From the NCBI GenBank assembly GCA_024734555.1, contig JANPWX010000076.1:1008689-1072688 (forward strand): a DNA stretch of 64,000 bases, given 5' to 3'. The DNA is from Trochalopteron elliotii. Lineage: Eukaryota > Chordata > Aves > Passeriformes > Leiothrichidae. A program made the translations under genes and the position numbers. Shown here in pieces: positions 12,301 to 27,100 of this stretch. Each line of letters starts with the position of its first letter. The stretch's first letter is position 1. Below the pieces are notes generated by a model. That model made no database searches. It saw only the letters and a program-made list of their open reading frames with translations, and had not been told where the DNA came from.

Positions 12301-14155
12301 AAATTTAGAGTTATAGTTCAATATAGAGTTTAAGCCCTTTGCTGGGGTTACAGCCATGAGGGTCTGCATGTAAGCAGTCCGTGTCAATTACTGGCACTGA
12401 TATATATAAGATGGTACCTGCTTGTGTCTCATTATTTTGATTTGAAGACACTGTACCATAAATATTCAGAATGCTAAAACCCCAAGAGAGGATGAACATG
12501 CTGATAACATGAGCATAAAGCTGTCAAAGGCAGATAACCTTAAGTGTGGCTCCAAGCAGGTCTTTTACAAAACCACAAGATGAACGTGCCCTTTGAAAAC
12601 TGTAACTTATATTGTAGTCTAAATCTTAAACATACACATCCTAGCAAAAAAAAATCCACCACCCTATGAAAATGTTAAAAATAGCACTTTCTATTGTGCT
12701 TTTGTATGCTATATATTTAGGATAACCATCATTTGAAAAAATGAAGGGTAACTTATGTCAGCATTTAAGGCTACCTAGAAATGTGGGGGCAGCATTAAGA
12801 ATTTTTGTTAGTTTGTAATGCCATGAAGTATTTATTAGGCCACACATGTTCATTGCTTCTTTGGTCTTAACTCCAATGTACACAGCCCCTGATGCTGGTT
12901 TGTAGTATGAAATTCCTTTAGGGTGTGGAGACGTGAGTGAGTCCTTGAGAAACACAAGCAGCTGGCAGGCAGTGATGGCACAGAGCTCAGCATGCAACAA
13001 GAGCAGCAGGAAGGGGACACAGGCACCATGGCTGCTACCATCCTGTCCAGCATGGTGGCCCCACTGCCCTCCTTGGTGAGGAGAAGGTTGTGCTCAGGAA
13101 AAGTCTGCCTGGGGGGTGTAGTTCTGTAAGCAATGCCTGCCCTGGAAGGGTCAGACAACCTCCCACTTAGCACAGGCTGAGGGATATCTCAGGGTTTCTT
13201 CCAGCTGTATTTTCTGCAGATCTACTCTAGAGCAGCTCATACGGATTTGGAAGACTAACCACATAAATCTTGAAAACGTGGTCAGTACTGACAGGGTGTC
13301 ACCAGTGTTCTTCCAAATACTTTCAAGTCAAACTTCTACTTAAGGTGGAATTAAAATGACCCTCCTATGTGTTTGTGAGAAACACTTTGGTGGGGGTTAA
13401 TACCCATGAAGTGTAAAACGTAGTGCAAGGATACTGCATACTGCTTCTCCTGGGGAAACAGTTAATGAATCCATGTTTAGTGGTTCAATACTTTTTGTGT
13501 TGCATCAAGCTCTTGTGCAAAGAGATACCTGCCCCTCCATCCTCTAATTTATTAGAGGAGAAGAAAGACTATTTGAATAACACAGATACCGTTCCTTAGT
13601 AAAGTTTAGACATGCTGTTGACTCACTCATACCCTCAAAAATAGGTATATGCGTTTGAGAATTACTATTTTCCCCATAAAAGAAACATTTTTAGTTTTAT
13701 TTTTGGAATTCATACTTAGACTTTTTCAACAAAATGTAAATAGTGCTAGTGTAGCACATGCTCACAGCAAGAACAAAATGCTGTCACAAAAGTGATTTAC
13801 CACACAGGAGCCTGCTGTTACCATTTCTTTGCTCTGGAGGCCCATGTTGCTAGAGAAAACGTGAGTCAAGCCTAGCTCTTTGCTATCAGAAAATAGATGG
13901 TTGAATTATTTAACATATGAGAGACTGAAGTGATATGAACACAAAAGGCCAGCAAGTTTCTAGTCTCCAGAGACATTTGTAAATCCTGTATCCATGAAAG
14001 TGATATACTGTTTATCTAGGTCAGGCTGCCAAATATAATACATATTTATATATCTTCCATTCCAGGCTAAGCATCATGTCAAAAATGCCATCAGGAAGTA
14101 TGAACAAACACATAGTGATAGTACCCATTATCTTTACATTCTGCTTTTCTCTCAG
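9373..14155. other. Unique non-coding stretch
   Basis: No supported gene or repeat. Open frames are at most 107 codons. A locally GC-richer patch (about 12,930-13,180) produces two overlapping - strand frames without recognisable domains. It could be part of an old repeat that I do not recognise. Confidence 0.55.
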
Positions 14156-14327
14156 GGAAGTTAATTTTCCATATTTACTAATTGGTAACTGGTGGGTGAC
14201 TTCTCCCTGTCCTTATCTCCACCCATGAGTATTTCATTCTGTTTTCTCTCCCCTGTCCAGCTGGGAAGGGGTGTGAAGGACTGGCTTTGCTGGGTACCCA
14301 GCATCCAGCCAGGGTCAACCCACCCCA
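14156..14327 (+). mobile_element. ERVL-like LTR, 3'-end fragment
   Basis: The 3' end of a long terminal repeat from an endogenous retrovirus family common in neoavian birds. The order of landmarks is GAAGTTAATTTTCC (about 14,158), CTCCCTGTCCTTATCTCC (about 14,203), TTTTCTCTCCCCTGTCCAGC (about 14,241), and CATCCAGCCAGGGTCAACCC (about 14,302), ending in CA at 14,326-14,327, as LTR ends should. The same landmarks appear in reverse complement at 50,490-50,600 in this window, so the relationship can be verified internally. This copy retains about 45 bases (roughly 14,256-14,300) that the other copy lacks. The 5' part of the LTR is missing, and no polypurine tract, primer-binding site or gag/pol/env sequence adjoins it. 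It is a non-coding relic. Confidence 0.82.
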
Positions 14328-17300
14328 ATATTTTATTAAAATCAATGTCTGCAAAGAGGGAAAAATTGTGGGATTTTTTTCCCTGAGGTCAGGCCTGACA
14401 GAAACAGACAGAAACAGTCCTGACAAGAGATGGAGTGTCCTACTCCTTAAGGAAACTAAGTATGTGATTTTGGCAGGTCTTTACAACCTTGTCTGTCTCT
14501 TTTCTCAGGCTACAATTTGATCACTCTCCAATCTGCTTTTTCTCCATAAGGCTGAAGATAGTAAACAACTGTGAAATGGCTAAAAACTGCCCATGGTCTT
14601 TGTAGAGCAAATAAGGCACACCAGTGTGAGGACAACCCCCTGAAATTTGGCTGCAGAGTGCTTCAAGCCCTTCACACCGGGAGTGCCTTCACATGTAACA
14701 GCAGTGAAGCAGCTTCCTCTTCCTCTCATACCTTCATTATCTGCAAGCATGACCTATGTCCTAAGGGTCACTGAGCTGCAAACTCACCTAGAAACAGGAA
14801 ATGCTGAAAAGGAAGTAGAGAGTACTGTAAATAAGGAAAAAGACAAATTCTTAGGTGAGGGAATGCTACTGCCCTGGAGGGACAGAATCTCCTGGTCTCT
14901 GGCACAAAACTCCTCGTCACTGCTTATCCATCAACTTTTCTCATGTGGCCATTGTCTGGAAAGGTCTCATCTTTTAGTACTTGACTGAATACATTTAAGT
15001 TAAATGCTCAAAGCTGCTAAGCACCCAACAACTGGCACTGAAAGTATTAAAAAACATGCTTAGATAAGCATACAGACTCTGGAAAATATATAAGTCTGTA
15101 AATAAGGGATTTATCCAAGTGTTGACGTTTGCACCTTGGCTTCTTCTCACCCTGTAGTTATTAACTGTATCATAGCAATTTGCACAAAGTGATGATGTCT
15201 ATAAATCCTTAATTCTACTATTCATTAACTTTTAAATCCTTGACTTTGCAACCTGACTGATTCTTCAGAAGAAATGTCTGTGTAGTCCTGGGTTTTTAGA
15301 AGGCAGACTAAAATAACAGAAATTTTCTCATGAGAAATTATCTGTTGACAGAATCAAGGCCTTCTATCGCAGAGATCTTTGTCACTTCAGCTGCAGAATA
15401 ACTGATAGCAGTATCAGATTGTCATCACCTGTTTACCAGCAGTAAAGGAGAATGGAAAGTGCCCTTTCCAAGGTACTTTATAATCCATGGCTGATACCAG
15501 GTTTGTGAAATTAAAACTATGCTCTGCATCTTGAAGAGAAAGATCCTTTGGTGGTTAGAGATTCTTCTTTGCTACATCTATCATGGTCTTTTCATCAGTC
15601 CTCTGAACTCAGTCCTCTTTTTTAGCTAATCTCATGCTTACTAGCTTCTCCTGGATCTTTAGCCATTACTTGTCCTAACCTAGTCTTTCAACTGTGTACT
15701 GATTGTGTTTATTAGCAACTGTTTGCTAAATGGTTTTACATTAGGTAGTAGACCTCTCCGTGCTGCCTGGGTGCCAGAGTTGGGAACGTTCAAGACTGTG
15801 TCCTGAAATTTTGTTCTTGTGAAAAAAAATCAGTAAGGTTTTATAAGAAAAGCACGACGCTCTGCTATCTGTGGATATGTCCTGCCACTTGTAATTCTAC
15901 TGTGGAAGCAGTGTTTGCTCATTTCCACTGAACTGCCTCTGTCTGTGTGGTCTGTGTAAGGATGGGACATGTGATATAGCAGCCAAAATCTGTGAGAAAC
16001 ACAATATATTTGGGGGCTCATGTCCTAAATTTGTTTAAATATCAAGCCATTCATGTCAGCTAAGAAACAGAGTCAGTCTGCCCTGCCACTTGCTTTCCTG
16101 TGCATCCTAATCTGCTGCAGTACTGTGGGAAGAAAGCCAGTGCAAGCAAAGGGAAACATTCACTGTCCTGTTTCAAAATAAGACAGGAAATCCCGAATTG
16201 TGCTAGACCATCCCAAAAGAGTAACTCCTGAAATTTTTGCTTTAAACCTTTCTTGTGCTGTGCTCAAAAAAGCAGCTGCACCTGTTTGGTGTTGAACAGT
16301 GAACTTAGGCTGGGAAGGGGAAGATCATTTAATAGTGACACCACATAATTTGTTGTTATTGAAGTCCATATTTATCCTATTAACAAAGAATTTGGCATTA
16401 ACATTTTGTGTAAATGAGGATAATTTATTAACTAAAAAAAAAAAGAAACTAGAGGAAAACAGATTGCTCCAGAGGGCAAAGAAATATATCACTGCAAACA
16501 TACATAATGAATGTAATTTATAAAGCACTTTTAATTAAAAGTTTTAAACTTGAATTATATCATTTGATTGCAAAAGTTGAGCATGTTTTATTAAGCCAAA
16601 ATTCTCAGTTGATCTTTATACACCATTTAAGAGAAAATAACCATTATGTTTATAGCTGTCTCTTGGTCATTAAGAAATTTTTTATTTATAACTTACCAAA
16701 GTGGTGTAAGCAAAACATTTGGGATCTGTGCTCTCGTTCACCAGAATTTCCTCTAAATTAATTTCCATCTGTCTAGGCCTTTTGACAATGATGATTATTC
16801 TTCTTTATAGGACTGATGAATAATACTAATTCTTGCATACTGCTTTTTATAACAGACTTGAATAACTTTCCCTTAGCTTGGGAGCATGAATGCTTATTGT
16901 CCTTCAAACATATGCTACACATTATCATCTGCTTAAAGACACACATAAGAAGCATCTGCTGCAATGAGCAGTCGTCTCTGGATGGTGGTTTGCTTTGAGC
17001 ATATTAGTGAAGAAAGTTGTCTCAGCTCTGTCTCACAAAACCTTTGGTTTGCATAAGAACTTGTTCCACAGAACAAAGAAATACTGCATTCCCAGCTTTT
17101 GAAAACAATGAACAATTTGGGAGGAAGTTTGGTACAGATGGTAGATAGACGTGCTTTCTAAATTATGGTTCTCACTGTGGCCAACAAGTGCCCACCTGAG
17201 ATGAAGCCATGAAGAGCTCTGGGTATGATCCATCCCCTCCTCCTTAATTTTAAGGTTCAGTATCAACAATGGAGGAAGTTCTGAAATCTGGAATAGGGGC

Positions 17301-20300
17301 TGTATGTCAAGTAAAGAAATCAACTTGATATTGCTTTGAGATACTATGCCTTAACAGAAGGTAAAAAAAAGTATTGTGCTTCAGCAAAAGCTGACCTGGC
17401 TTTTTTTTGGGTATGTGTGCTGTATCCTAACTCACCTCCTCTGGTTCTTTCTAGCTAGTAAAACAGACTCATTCAGTTAATTTTCAGATAAAGATGGTTT
17501 ACCTTGCATTTAGTATGCTTGGGAAGTGGTAGGTGAGACACAGAATTTGTGACTCATCTCACTTACTAATATTCCCTCCTCCTGATTCCAAGAGAATTTA
17601 GATATTGAATTGTTCTCTGAATGGCCTAACTTTTGGAGGTGGATCTGTGAGATTTAGCTTTGAGCATTGCTCTTGCCAGGTTTAATAGAATGTAACATGA
17701 TAGCCTACAGCAGCTTTGCAGTGAGATTTACTCAGGTGGCTCTTCTTCAAAAGCTGAAGAGCAGAGGGACCAAGTACATCCTTGGAGTGCCATTCTGTAC
17801 TCCTCAAAAAACCAAATTCACCTGTAACACTTTTCTTTCATTGAATGAGCAGAACTTATCCTTCAAAGACCTTTAAAAATTACAAATAGATTAATCAACT
17901 GTTAAAATAAAGGTCTGTTTCTCTGTCAGGAAAAAATGGGGCTAGACCTTGCTAGCGCCTACAAATAGCTTTTCTATTGATGTAAAGTGGAAGTTGTATT
18001 TGGCCACAAGAAAATGAAGGGAGCTATATAAACCAAGAAAAGGAAGAGGCTCCTGAGAACCTTTCACTGAAGTTTGAGAATGAGAAAATTGTCTAACCTC
18101 CAAATTAGAAGCTGTCTGGGTAGATCCTCAGTTTGCCATTTACCTTTCTTGAAATGCTGAATTTTAAAGCTTCCTTCTGAGACATAAAAGTCAGAATTTC
18201 TCCCCAAACCATCTTTTTCAGTTTTAGTTAAAAAGGTTTATTTCCAATCTGTTTCAGGGCCTTTATCTTCCTCATAGATATAAACAGGGTTCAGCTTGCC
18301 AGTTGGCCCTCCTGAATACCAGCAGTTCTGCCTTGAGTAATCTCACAGCTTGAAGAACTGGCATAAGAATAATGTAATTTCATTTAGTATTGCAAATGTT
18401 TCTTCCTTTTTTCTTCCATGTGGTTTTTCAGAGTCAGGGCGCATTTTATGGTCACTGATTTCCCTCCTACATCAATATTTTGCACTGTCAAGTGTGCAAA
18501 GAAAGGGCTACAGGACTGTTTGGTCCTTTTATAGTGCTGACAATCAACATGCTGCCCTTTGTGAGGCCGTCATGTTCAAGTACAGGATCCAACACCTTCT
18601 GAAGAAAGCTGCCAACACTTGTCTTTGAATTGCTTTTCCTCTGCTCAAGACAAATACTGACATTGCCTTTCTGACTTTTGTAAGGAGACCACAGCCTCAG
18701 CTGCAACTGCTGTGAGGAGCAAGCACGAATGTACTCAGACACTGCAAAAACTGCTTATACACATTTCAAATCCTCTTTCAGGCCATTCCACTGAAGTTTC
18801 AGAGTGCTTTGGTTTTCAAATTACAACATTTGATGTGAGGAAATGTTTTTGGGGTTACTTCAACCTTGTGCTTACATGTCAAAGATATGTGTCTTGGTGT
18901 GTTTATGTCTTACCCTTCTTCCTACCATGGTACCCTGCATTCATTCAAGGCATTGACTAGAGCATTGCTCCCAAACAGCAGGTACATATCCTGGTACCAA
19001 AAGACTATTATAGGAATTGGAAATATTATCGTTAGTGCTTGGACATGATTTTGCTGTCTTTCCCATAAAGAAACGAAATTTTTTTCTCACCTTCTGTTTT
19101 ATTTCTTAAATCTCTGGCGTTTTCAGCTGCCAGGAGGTGGTGCTGACGTTCTCCACTTGGTCAGGAGCCTGTGATGTCTCTGAGCACACAGGAGTGAGAG
19201 ACAGTTTGCTTTTGGCAGACACGTACAAGCTATTCGGTGACAGTATTTGGTTACAATTTTACACCAGTTAAATTTCATGTCACTGAAGCTAGCTGCTAAT
19301 ATTGTGCTTCTGTATTGACTCTACTGTGAGGAGGAGCTGGACTGCTTGTCTTCTGCTTTTAAAATGCATTGTACCACCTTCTAGGTATTGGGTTCCTCAT
19401 GTGCAAGGCACCAGTCTTAATATCTAGAAACTCCCTAAGAGAAGCATTAAAGATTAAGCCAACAATAGATATGAACTGCAAGTGTGAATAACTTATGTTG
19501 CAAATGTTACTAGTTCAGACTGATGTACCCAAGTTTGAATTGCAGTGCATGAGAAAGATGGTGATGTTTCTTTGTTACCTCCCTGTGTTGGTGCATTCCC
19601 ACTGGACCTGGAAAATCTGTGCAGCCCACTTCACTGGGTGAAGCAGACAGTGTTCCCAGTTGATAAAACCACGGTCAGCATGACCTTTTACTCACCTACC
19701 ATCATCCAAACAAATCCCAGAGTTAGAGCCCATTTTGTCTGTATCAATCTCACAACTCCTTGGCCCTTGCTAGGCTGCTGCTTCAGGCCCAGCTAGTCTG
19801 TCACAACTCCTTAGGTTGCTGCTGTGACTTCAGACAATATCTGCCTTACCTTGGACTTCTGTGTGATGGTCAGGTTTTTGAAGCTCTTCTTGTTTGTGTT
19901 CTGCACACTCAGCATGGCCCAGAGCACCAGGCTCATATTCCTGTGGCCCCCACAACCTCCTGCTTGCCTTACTATGCTGGACCTGGACTATCCTGCTGCT
20001 CAGTCTTTTCTGCCCTTTGATGACTAACATAAATTTATAAAAATTAAAAAAAAATTATAAAAATTCCCATCTATTTGTAGAGCTTATTCTACAGAGGTCT
20101 GGTCAGTAGCCCACAGTCACACTGTCTGGCACAGGCAGAGTGGAAGTGATATTGAAGAGCTAGTGATTGTCTGGTATATCAGCTCTTTAGGCTCTCCTTA
20201 GATGGTCTTTGTCTAGACTTGGCTTGCATTTCTTGGTGTATAGTTTACTTGTTTCTCCCTGTGGTTTTCCTTCTGTGTTTTTATTGTCAGACATAAAGTT

Positions 20301-23300
20301 CTTCATTTAAGTTTTCTTGTGAATCTTTTCCTATAGGCAGAATTCAGCTTTTGGCTGAAGGTCTGTTTCACAGTCCTGCTCTGAGGCTTCTTGTCTGTAT
20401 TCAAAATGGCATAATCTGTAACAAATGTACCATGCAAGTAAGTTAAGAATACATTGATCTTTACTCCTGTGTGTGAGTGCTTGATAGGCAAAGAGATATT
20501 CAGAAAGGCAATGTCATAAAACTCCTGTGAGCACAAAACCCAAGCTCCTACTGTTAAGCCGCCAGTATAAAAGACTTGACCTCATAAGGGCAGATAAATC
20601 TGCGTGTCACATAAATTCCCTCTCTGGACTCCAATGCTCAGATTCACTGCTTTCAAGTACTTCAGAATTTCACATATGTATTTTTTTCTTTCACATAAAG
20701 GCCTCTCTCAGCATGGCATCATGACATTTACTCCATCTCTCTGTTCCAAGTCTATACTAAAGTTAACTGTAAATTCAGCCTGGCAAGTAAGTTTAACTTG
20801 TAGAAGAATTTGTACTCTTCAAGGAAGTTTATGGCATTTTCAGAGGTTTGCTTCTCTTTCAAATGGCCTCATTTAAAATAGTGGACTCTAAGGCAGTCTT
20901 GAGCAGTGAAACTCATAACCTTTCCTGTTTCTATGCAGATGGAAAGAAGCTGATACTCTGATTATTTTCATTCAGAAATCTATGGGGAGATAAATACAGC
21001 AATGGAAATACCAAAGGCCTGGCTGTACAACAATCTGTTTCAGTAAAATTTTCTCTGTAAGAAAGATTAAAGAACTGCATCCAGGATCAAGTAAAATGTA
21101 AGCATTTGATTGCTAAATAGGAGAGGGACAAAATCACTATGACTGATTATCTGCTGAAATCTAGAAGAATTCACAATATCCTCTGGGCTTCTACTTCAAT
21201 GCAAAGAAATTGATTTGAGGGCTTGGGGCCTTTTGGCTGTTTTTTTTTCTTTTTAAAAAGGCTTAAATTTTTTAAAACACTATTAGTTAGCTTAACCTGG
21301 TGGTTATTCCCCTGCCCTCCCCCAGCCCCATTTCTCCCATTGTAATAGAGATTTTTTTTATTTTTTTGGATAGGATTTAGTTCAGTAAGTGCAAATATCT
21401 TTATTCCTTTTGTGTCTGACTCACTGATGAACTCAGATATCTCTAAACAATTATTTCAGGAAATACTTCAATTAAAACAGGCTTACTTTTTCTTGGCACA
21501 GTTCACCACCAGATCAAGTTTTTCAAGTCATCTTGTCAGGTTGTCTCTAATCCTACCATGCTGCGAGTTACTCTTCTGCAGCTCAGCATCACCCCAAAAG
21601 AGGTGTTTCTCATTAAGAAATGGCAAAGCTTTCTATCCTAACCCTCTTGCTGGATTATGTTGTGACAGCCCTATGTCAAAAATATCACTCAGTCTCCTTA
21701 GGGTCAGGCTTTATCTTGGAGTATGACAGGAGCATGGAACAGGATCTCTCTGGAACAAGTAATTTATGCCATGGTTTACTTTCTGCTGAGAGACCAGAAT
21801 AAATAAATCTAATTTACATTAGGAGAATACTTAGTTTTGATACCAGGAAAAGGTTTCTCTCTAGGGTAAATGCAACATACATAGTCACAGAGTGTCTTTT
21901 GTTGAGCTCATGCAAGCAAATTGGGTGTGTGGGGGTCCAGAGATAGAGGACTGTGTGTGGTGCAAGGAGGGATAGGGTGGATCAAAAGGTTTTCAGCCTG
22001 GGGTCTGCCTCTGGCTTGCCCAAAAGTTCATTGATTAGGGGGCTAGGGTGGCTCATTCTGGTGCAGTAGTGGTCTGTTCTGGGCCAAAGTCCTCTCAGCT
22101 TGCCCTTACCACATGGGTCCAGGACTGCTGTAGGGACAGAAGGAACATGCTGAGTAGGTGCAGCTCATCCTACACTTTGATAAACTGGATTTTCTGTACC
22201 TGGACCTCGGTCCTTGCATGCCAGGAGAGGTGTAGGAGATGCCAAACTCCCCTGTCCTCAGAGAGGGATGTTAAATGTCTGTGTCACATAAATCCTACAG
22301 GGCCCCCTGGGCATCTTCTGGTTCTACATTTGTATGATTACATTACATGAAAAGCCAGGAAAAATTAAAACTCCATAAATATATCACCTATGACCCTGAA
22401 AATGGTAGTTTTGCAGAACTGCTTTCCTGCGTTTTTTATTCAAGGTGTATTGTGCTGTTCATTACAGTATGTCAGAGTGACAGTAGCATTATTCTCTTAT
22501 TTACAGTTCTTCTTTTCTCTTCAGCAGTGAAAATGAAAAGGAAATCAATGTCATTAAAGAGAATAATGACAAACTCACCTCCTGCAAGGTCTGTGCTCTT
22601 ATATATTTTTTTTTCTGAATTCTCATCTCTGAATGTACTTGTACAAAAAAATGGAAAAATGGAAGAAAACTCCAGGAAAGCACCACTGCAAAAGAGAGAA
22701 ATACTGTGGTAGGCCACTGGATCTGCAAAAGGCTGAAAACAATCCCATGTCCTGCATCCCTCTCCACACCCCTGGCCTTTACAAAAGTGTGCTATGTGAT
22801 TAGAAATGTCAGGGAGAAAGAGCAAGAAAGATCAAATTAAGTGACACAGGAGACAATTGGAGCCGGTACAATTCAGTAGCAATCAAACAGCATTCAAACT
22901 TCAGTAACATCACTGTGTATTTCAGTCAATCTTTGCACCACACTGTGAGGCCTTATATCAAAGAACTGTTAAAAACCCACCAAGGAAGTTCTCCATCAGG
23001 CAGGAGCTTGTAGTCTCTCACAATTTATTAAGTCAGAGCAGCACCTAACTCTGAACTGTGCCAGCAGGGCAGTATTTCATTGCCCTTTCTTTGGAATTCT
23101 GAGCTAAAACCCTTTCAAAAATTTTCAGATTGTGAGCAGAGTTTGCAAGCACAACATCTGGAAACCACTTTGACTTTCAGCAGTGAGAAGACTGCAGCAT
23201 TACTCTATATTCTCTGCAAGAGCCCTGCTCCTCTCTGCTGCATTGCTCAGTGAATAACATTGACTGCTCAGTTCTTCCAGAGTGTGAATTTTACTGAGAA

Positions 23301-24150
23301 ATGAAGCAACAGGGATAGAGGGCAATGTATTTATCCAGCATGATGTCTTTGCTCTAATGAGTGGGGCAGCCATACAGCATTTAGAGTTGCTGACTATAAA
23401 GGATGAAACAAATCTTATTTGCATACTACTCTCAGGGAGAGTTTCATTAGTGAGGTTCACCTTCTTTGTACTGTACCAGTCCCTACCTCTCAAGCAGCCC
23501 TGCTGGGCTGATGGGAAGCAATTTAGATGGGCTCAAAAGTGGTTCAGTAAGATGAAAATTTTCGATGGATAATTACAAAGCCAATATTTCATAGGTCTGA
23601 CTGCTTGCTAATTAACATACTTTAACTAGATCTGCCTGCAGCCAGAGTAGAGCCCATTAAGGAGTAAGCTACCAAATTATGTACTAAATACTGTGAGGTA
23701 ACTTCATCCAAAGACAGGCTGCCTATGTATGATATGGCTTAAAGGTGCTATATTTTGTCTGGATGAAAGGACAGCTCAGCTAAGCTGAAATGAAGGGAGA
23801 TGCAGTGGTAGCTGTGAGTGTGGCCTGGGACCTGAATGCCGATCAGCCGAGAGCATCAGTGCAGAGAGTGCTGGGGGTGGGCTGCAGTTTGAGATTGAAC
23901 AGGGCAAAGAGCACCTACAGCAAATGATGGTGCTGGCCCAGGAGCAGAGAGTAGTAGATTTTGACAGGGTTCATGATCATTACAGTAACAAAATTGCACA
24001 GCTGGTTCCTGACCCGCTGCATTTGCTCATAGAGTTAGGATATCTAGCCTGCCAAAGGAAAGAAGAGCATATAAGGTGCTGTTCTATGCAAAGTTTTTGT
24101 GTTTGTGTGAGACAGAGAAAGAAAAAAAAGGGTTTAATTAGTCTCTCTTG
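14328..24150. other. Unique non-coding stretch
   Basis: No gene is supported. Minor patches include a perfect 10-base tandem duplication (GACAGAAACA twice, 14,396-14,415), a 13-base-scale A run near 16,433, and an A/T-only block near 20,035-20,065 with TTATAAAAATT twice. A 64-base exon-like segment at 22,525-22,588 is listed under findings only. Open frames reach 121 codons but show no domain. Confidence 0.5.
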
Positions 24151-27100
24151 CTGATAAAAAAATGCTGTTGGCCTCTCCATTAAAAGCACAGAGTCTGCAA
24201 TTGTTGGTGCAATGATTTCGTTACAGCACATTCAGGTAACACTTGGTGATGCTCCTGATGTACAGAGGTTGCACACCTTGCAAGGGAATTGGTTGAGACT
24301 TTCCTAGTAAGCACTGCATCCTGTATCCTTAGCACATTTCATATATCCTGGCTGGTTTCCCCTGGGACAAAATATTTCTGTTTCAGCTGCATTACCCAAG
24401 AAATACACCTGCTCCTTTACGTAATCAGCACCATCTCTACAGAAGGGTAAATAGCTGCACATTTACCTGACGCAGCAGATGTTAAACATATTTGCAAAAT
24501 GGCAAGTAACGATCAAGAATTAGCTTTGCCAAATCCTCTATAAATGTTATGAAGAAATAAAATAGGTGACAAACACAGCTTTATGCAGTTTTCTCCATTC
24601 ATATGCACTTGTTCTGCTTATAAGTAGCAGAGTACTGGATAGTCTGCACATGTAGGAGTGTGTATGTACTTATGTGCTGTAAAACCCATTTGTCCTGAGC
24701 TCCTAGACAACCACTCTGTGTTGGTGTGCATGTACACATGTATAGAGAAATACATTCACAATACATAGGGGTAAATTATTTGCTTTGTGTGTGAGTGTGT
24801 GGTACGTAAGGTTGCAAAGAAGAAGGAAAGTAGAATCACTTGCATGGTACTGCTGCTTTTGAAATATTGCTACCATCAAAACACTGCCAGATCTTCAATT
24901 TGATGGAAGAGTTCGCTGAGGAGCAAGATGAGAGCCACCAACAGCTTAGTGGTATCTTGTCTCTATGAGAGGAGATGTTTCCTGGGTTACAGTAGCTGAG
25001 CTCAGTCTTCACTGGTAGCTGGAGAAAAAAGTATAACATTGCCTTCTTCATAGCCTTGTAAACTTGTCTTGCATGCAAGTGTGAGATCATACAGTCTTAT
25101 TCCCCCATCTCCCTACCACTAATGCTCTTCATGTGGGCAGTGCAGTGATGTGCTTAAGGGCCTTAGCTCTAATTTCACTGGAGACAAGCTGTTATGTTCC
25201 CTTTTCATACAATAATTTCATATTACAGAGAATGTGAATCTATATCTATTTATATAATCTAAATCTGTATCATCTATATTTATAGATACGCTGTGTGTAA
25301 ATCGATATGAACAGCATATACACATGTATGATCTTTTAGGTATATGCTTATGGATTCAGTGCATAACTGAATCATTTTGTAAAAACTGCTCATGTATAAT
25401 TTTAAAACAAAGAGCTATAAATAATACAGAAAATTATTTCTGCTTATAGTATCAGATCTTGGTTTGTACAAATGGATGATTCCATAGGATTTTAGAGGTA
25501 TGTGTATTAGGATACATCATGCAAACATGCTTACCTTGTATAACATGCGATTGAATGCATGATTATATGTGTGTATGACATCATTCTGTATTGTAGTGGT
25601 GTATGTATACTTTAAGAGTAACCTCCCCACATGTCAGGCTAAGTTGTTCTCAGCAGCTGGAAGGTTGAAAGCTAAGGCACAGCATGTGCTGTTTATGCAA
25701 TACTGCTACTATAGAAGAGAGATCTGATGTTTAAAATCTGTAAAAAGGTGCTTCAGCAGCTGTGCTAAGAGGCAGTGTGAGTGGCTTTCCCCTGCTGCTC
25801 CCTTCAGCCACAGAAGATCATGACTGAATAGCATGTGAATCCTTTGCTGCCTGAAGCATCCAGGAAGACCCAGAGGTCCTTTCAAATCAGGTTTTACAGT
25901 TCTTCCTAAGTCAGAGGAGATGTTGGTGCTCTTCTGCTTCACAATGACAGACAAAACCCAAAAAAATTGTGCAAGGAATGATTCAGGATGAAGATCAGCA
26001 TAGCAGAGAAATAGGGACAAAAGAAGCTGCCTGTCTCGTGTGTAGTAACACAAGTAATACAAAAATCATAAAGACTTGACCTTTCTTTACTATGGGGTGT
26101 TACTGGCCATCTCACATATGATCCTACCTCAGCCCTTTCAGAAAACAAGAGGGTTACTACTCTTTCCTGACATCTCTGCCCTCTGCCCTGTGTTTGTATG
26201 TGTCTTGTCAGGGGATAGCACTGACCACTCAACTCCCTTGCATCTGATGAGGGGTGGGAAACCTCTTGGTCTAATAGATCTTATCTAAAAGATTGTACTG
26301 TATTTAACTTTGTCTTCTATAGAAGCCGTTATTTATGGCCAAATCTAAAGCGGGAGCTCTGTCTAACCTGCTGGGAAGGTGAGAGTAGCATTACAATGTT
26401 TGTGTGTTGAAACTTGTATGTGTGCCTAAATGGTTTGCCTATTTAGGTCCCTCACTGATGTCATTGGGAAATGGAAGAAAAACATTGTTTTTGTTTGGCT
26501 GCATTATATGTTGTACATATATGTAAAAGGTTGCAGGTTGAAGAGCGCTGTGGAATCAGACCATTCTTTGTTTTTCAAAATATTTTCTGAGTTTGAAGTG
26601 TAAGTTGTGATGCTCTAACTCTTGCACAAAATCTGCAAAGTATGGGTTTGTGAGTAATTTGTGTTTAAGCACAACTTAAAATCTTTCCTTGACCAACTGG
26701 TTGAGTAATTGGTACCATCCATTAGCTGAATTTAAATATGAGATGATCAATAAAACATGAAATTCTGTAAGTACCTTGTGCTCAGAGAGGGCAAAGACAT
26801 AGCAGAGGAAGTACCTCTGATAAAAGGCTGTGTTCTTAGATGAGAGTTTTCTGATGAATTCCTTTCCTGGTCCCTCATTATACTCCTGAGGACCGATGAC
26901 TGCTGGATACAGGCATCTTAAGCTTGTACCATTATTTCTGTTTTAATTTTGGTTATAACTTCTTGTAACACACTGAGATAGTGACATTCTGCTCTCCTAC
27001 CCAGAGCATGGTTATGAAAGGGAGGGGAGCTGAGTCAGACTGACCACAGAGTTGTCCCACATCCACTGACATGGCATAAAGCCTCCTGTGGGGTCTAGAG

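Noticed and set aside
12850..13173. 107-codon - strand frame in a GC-rich patch, considered as an exon
   Set aside because: No recognisable domain and no convincing splice sites at either end. An unrecognised old repeat is at least as likely.
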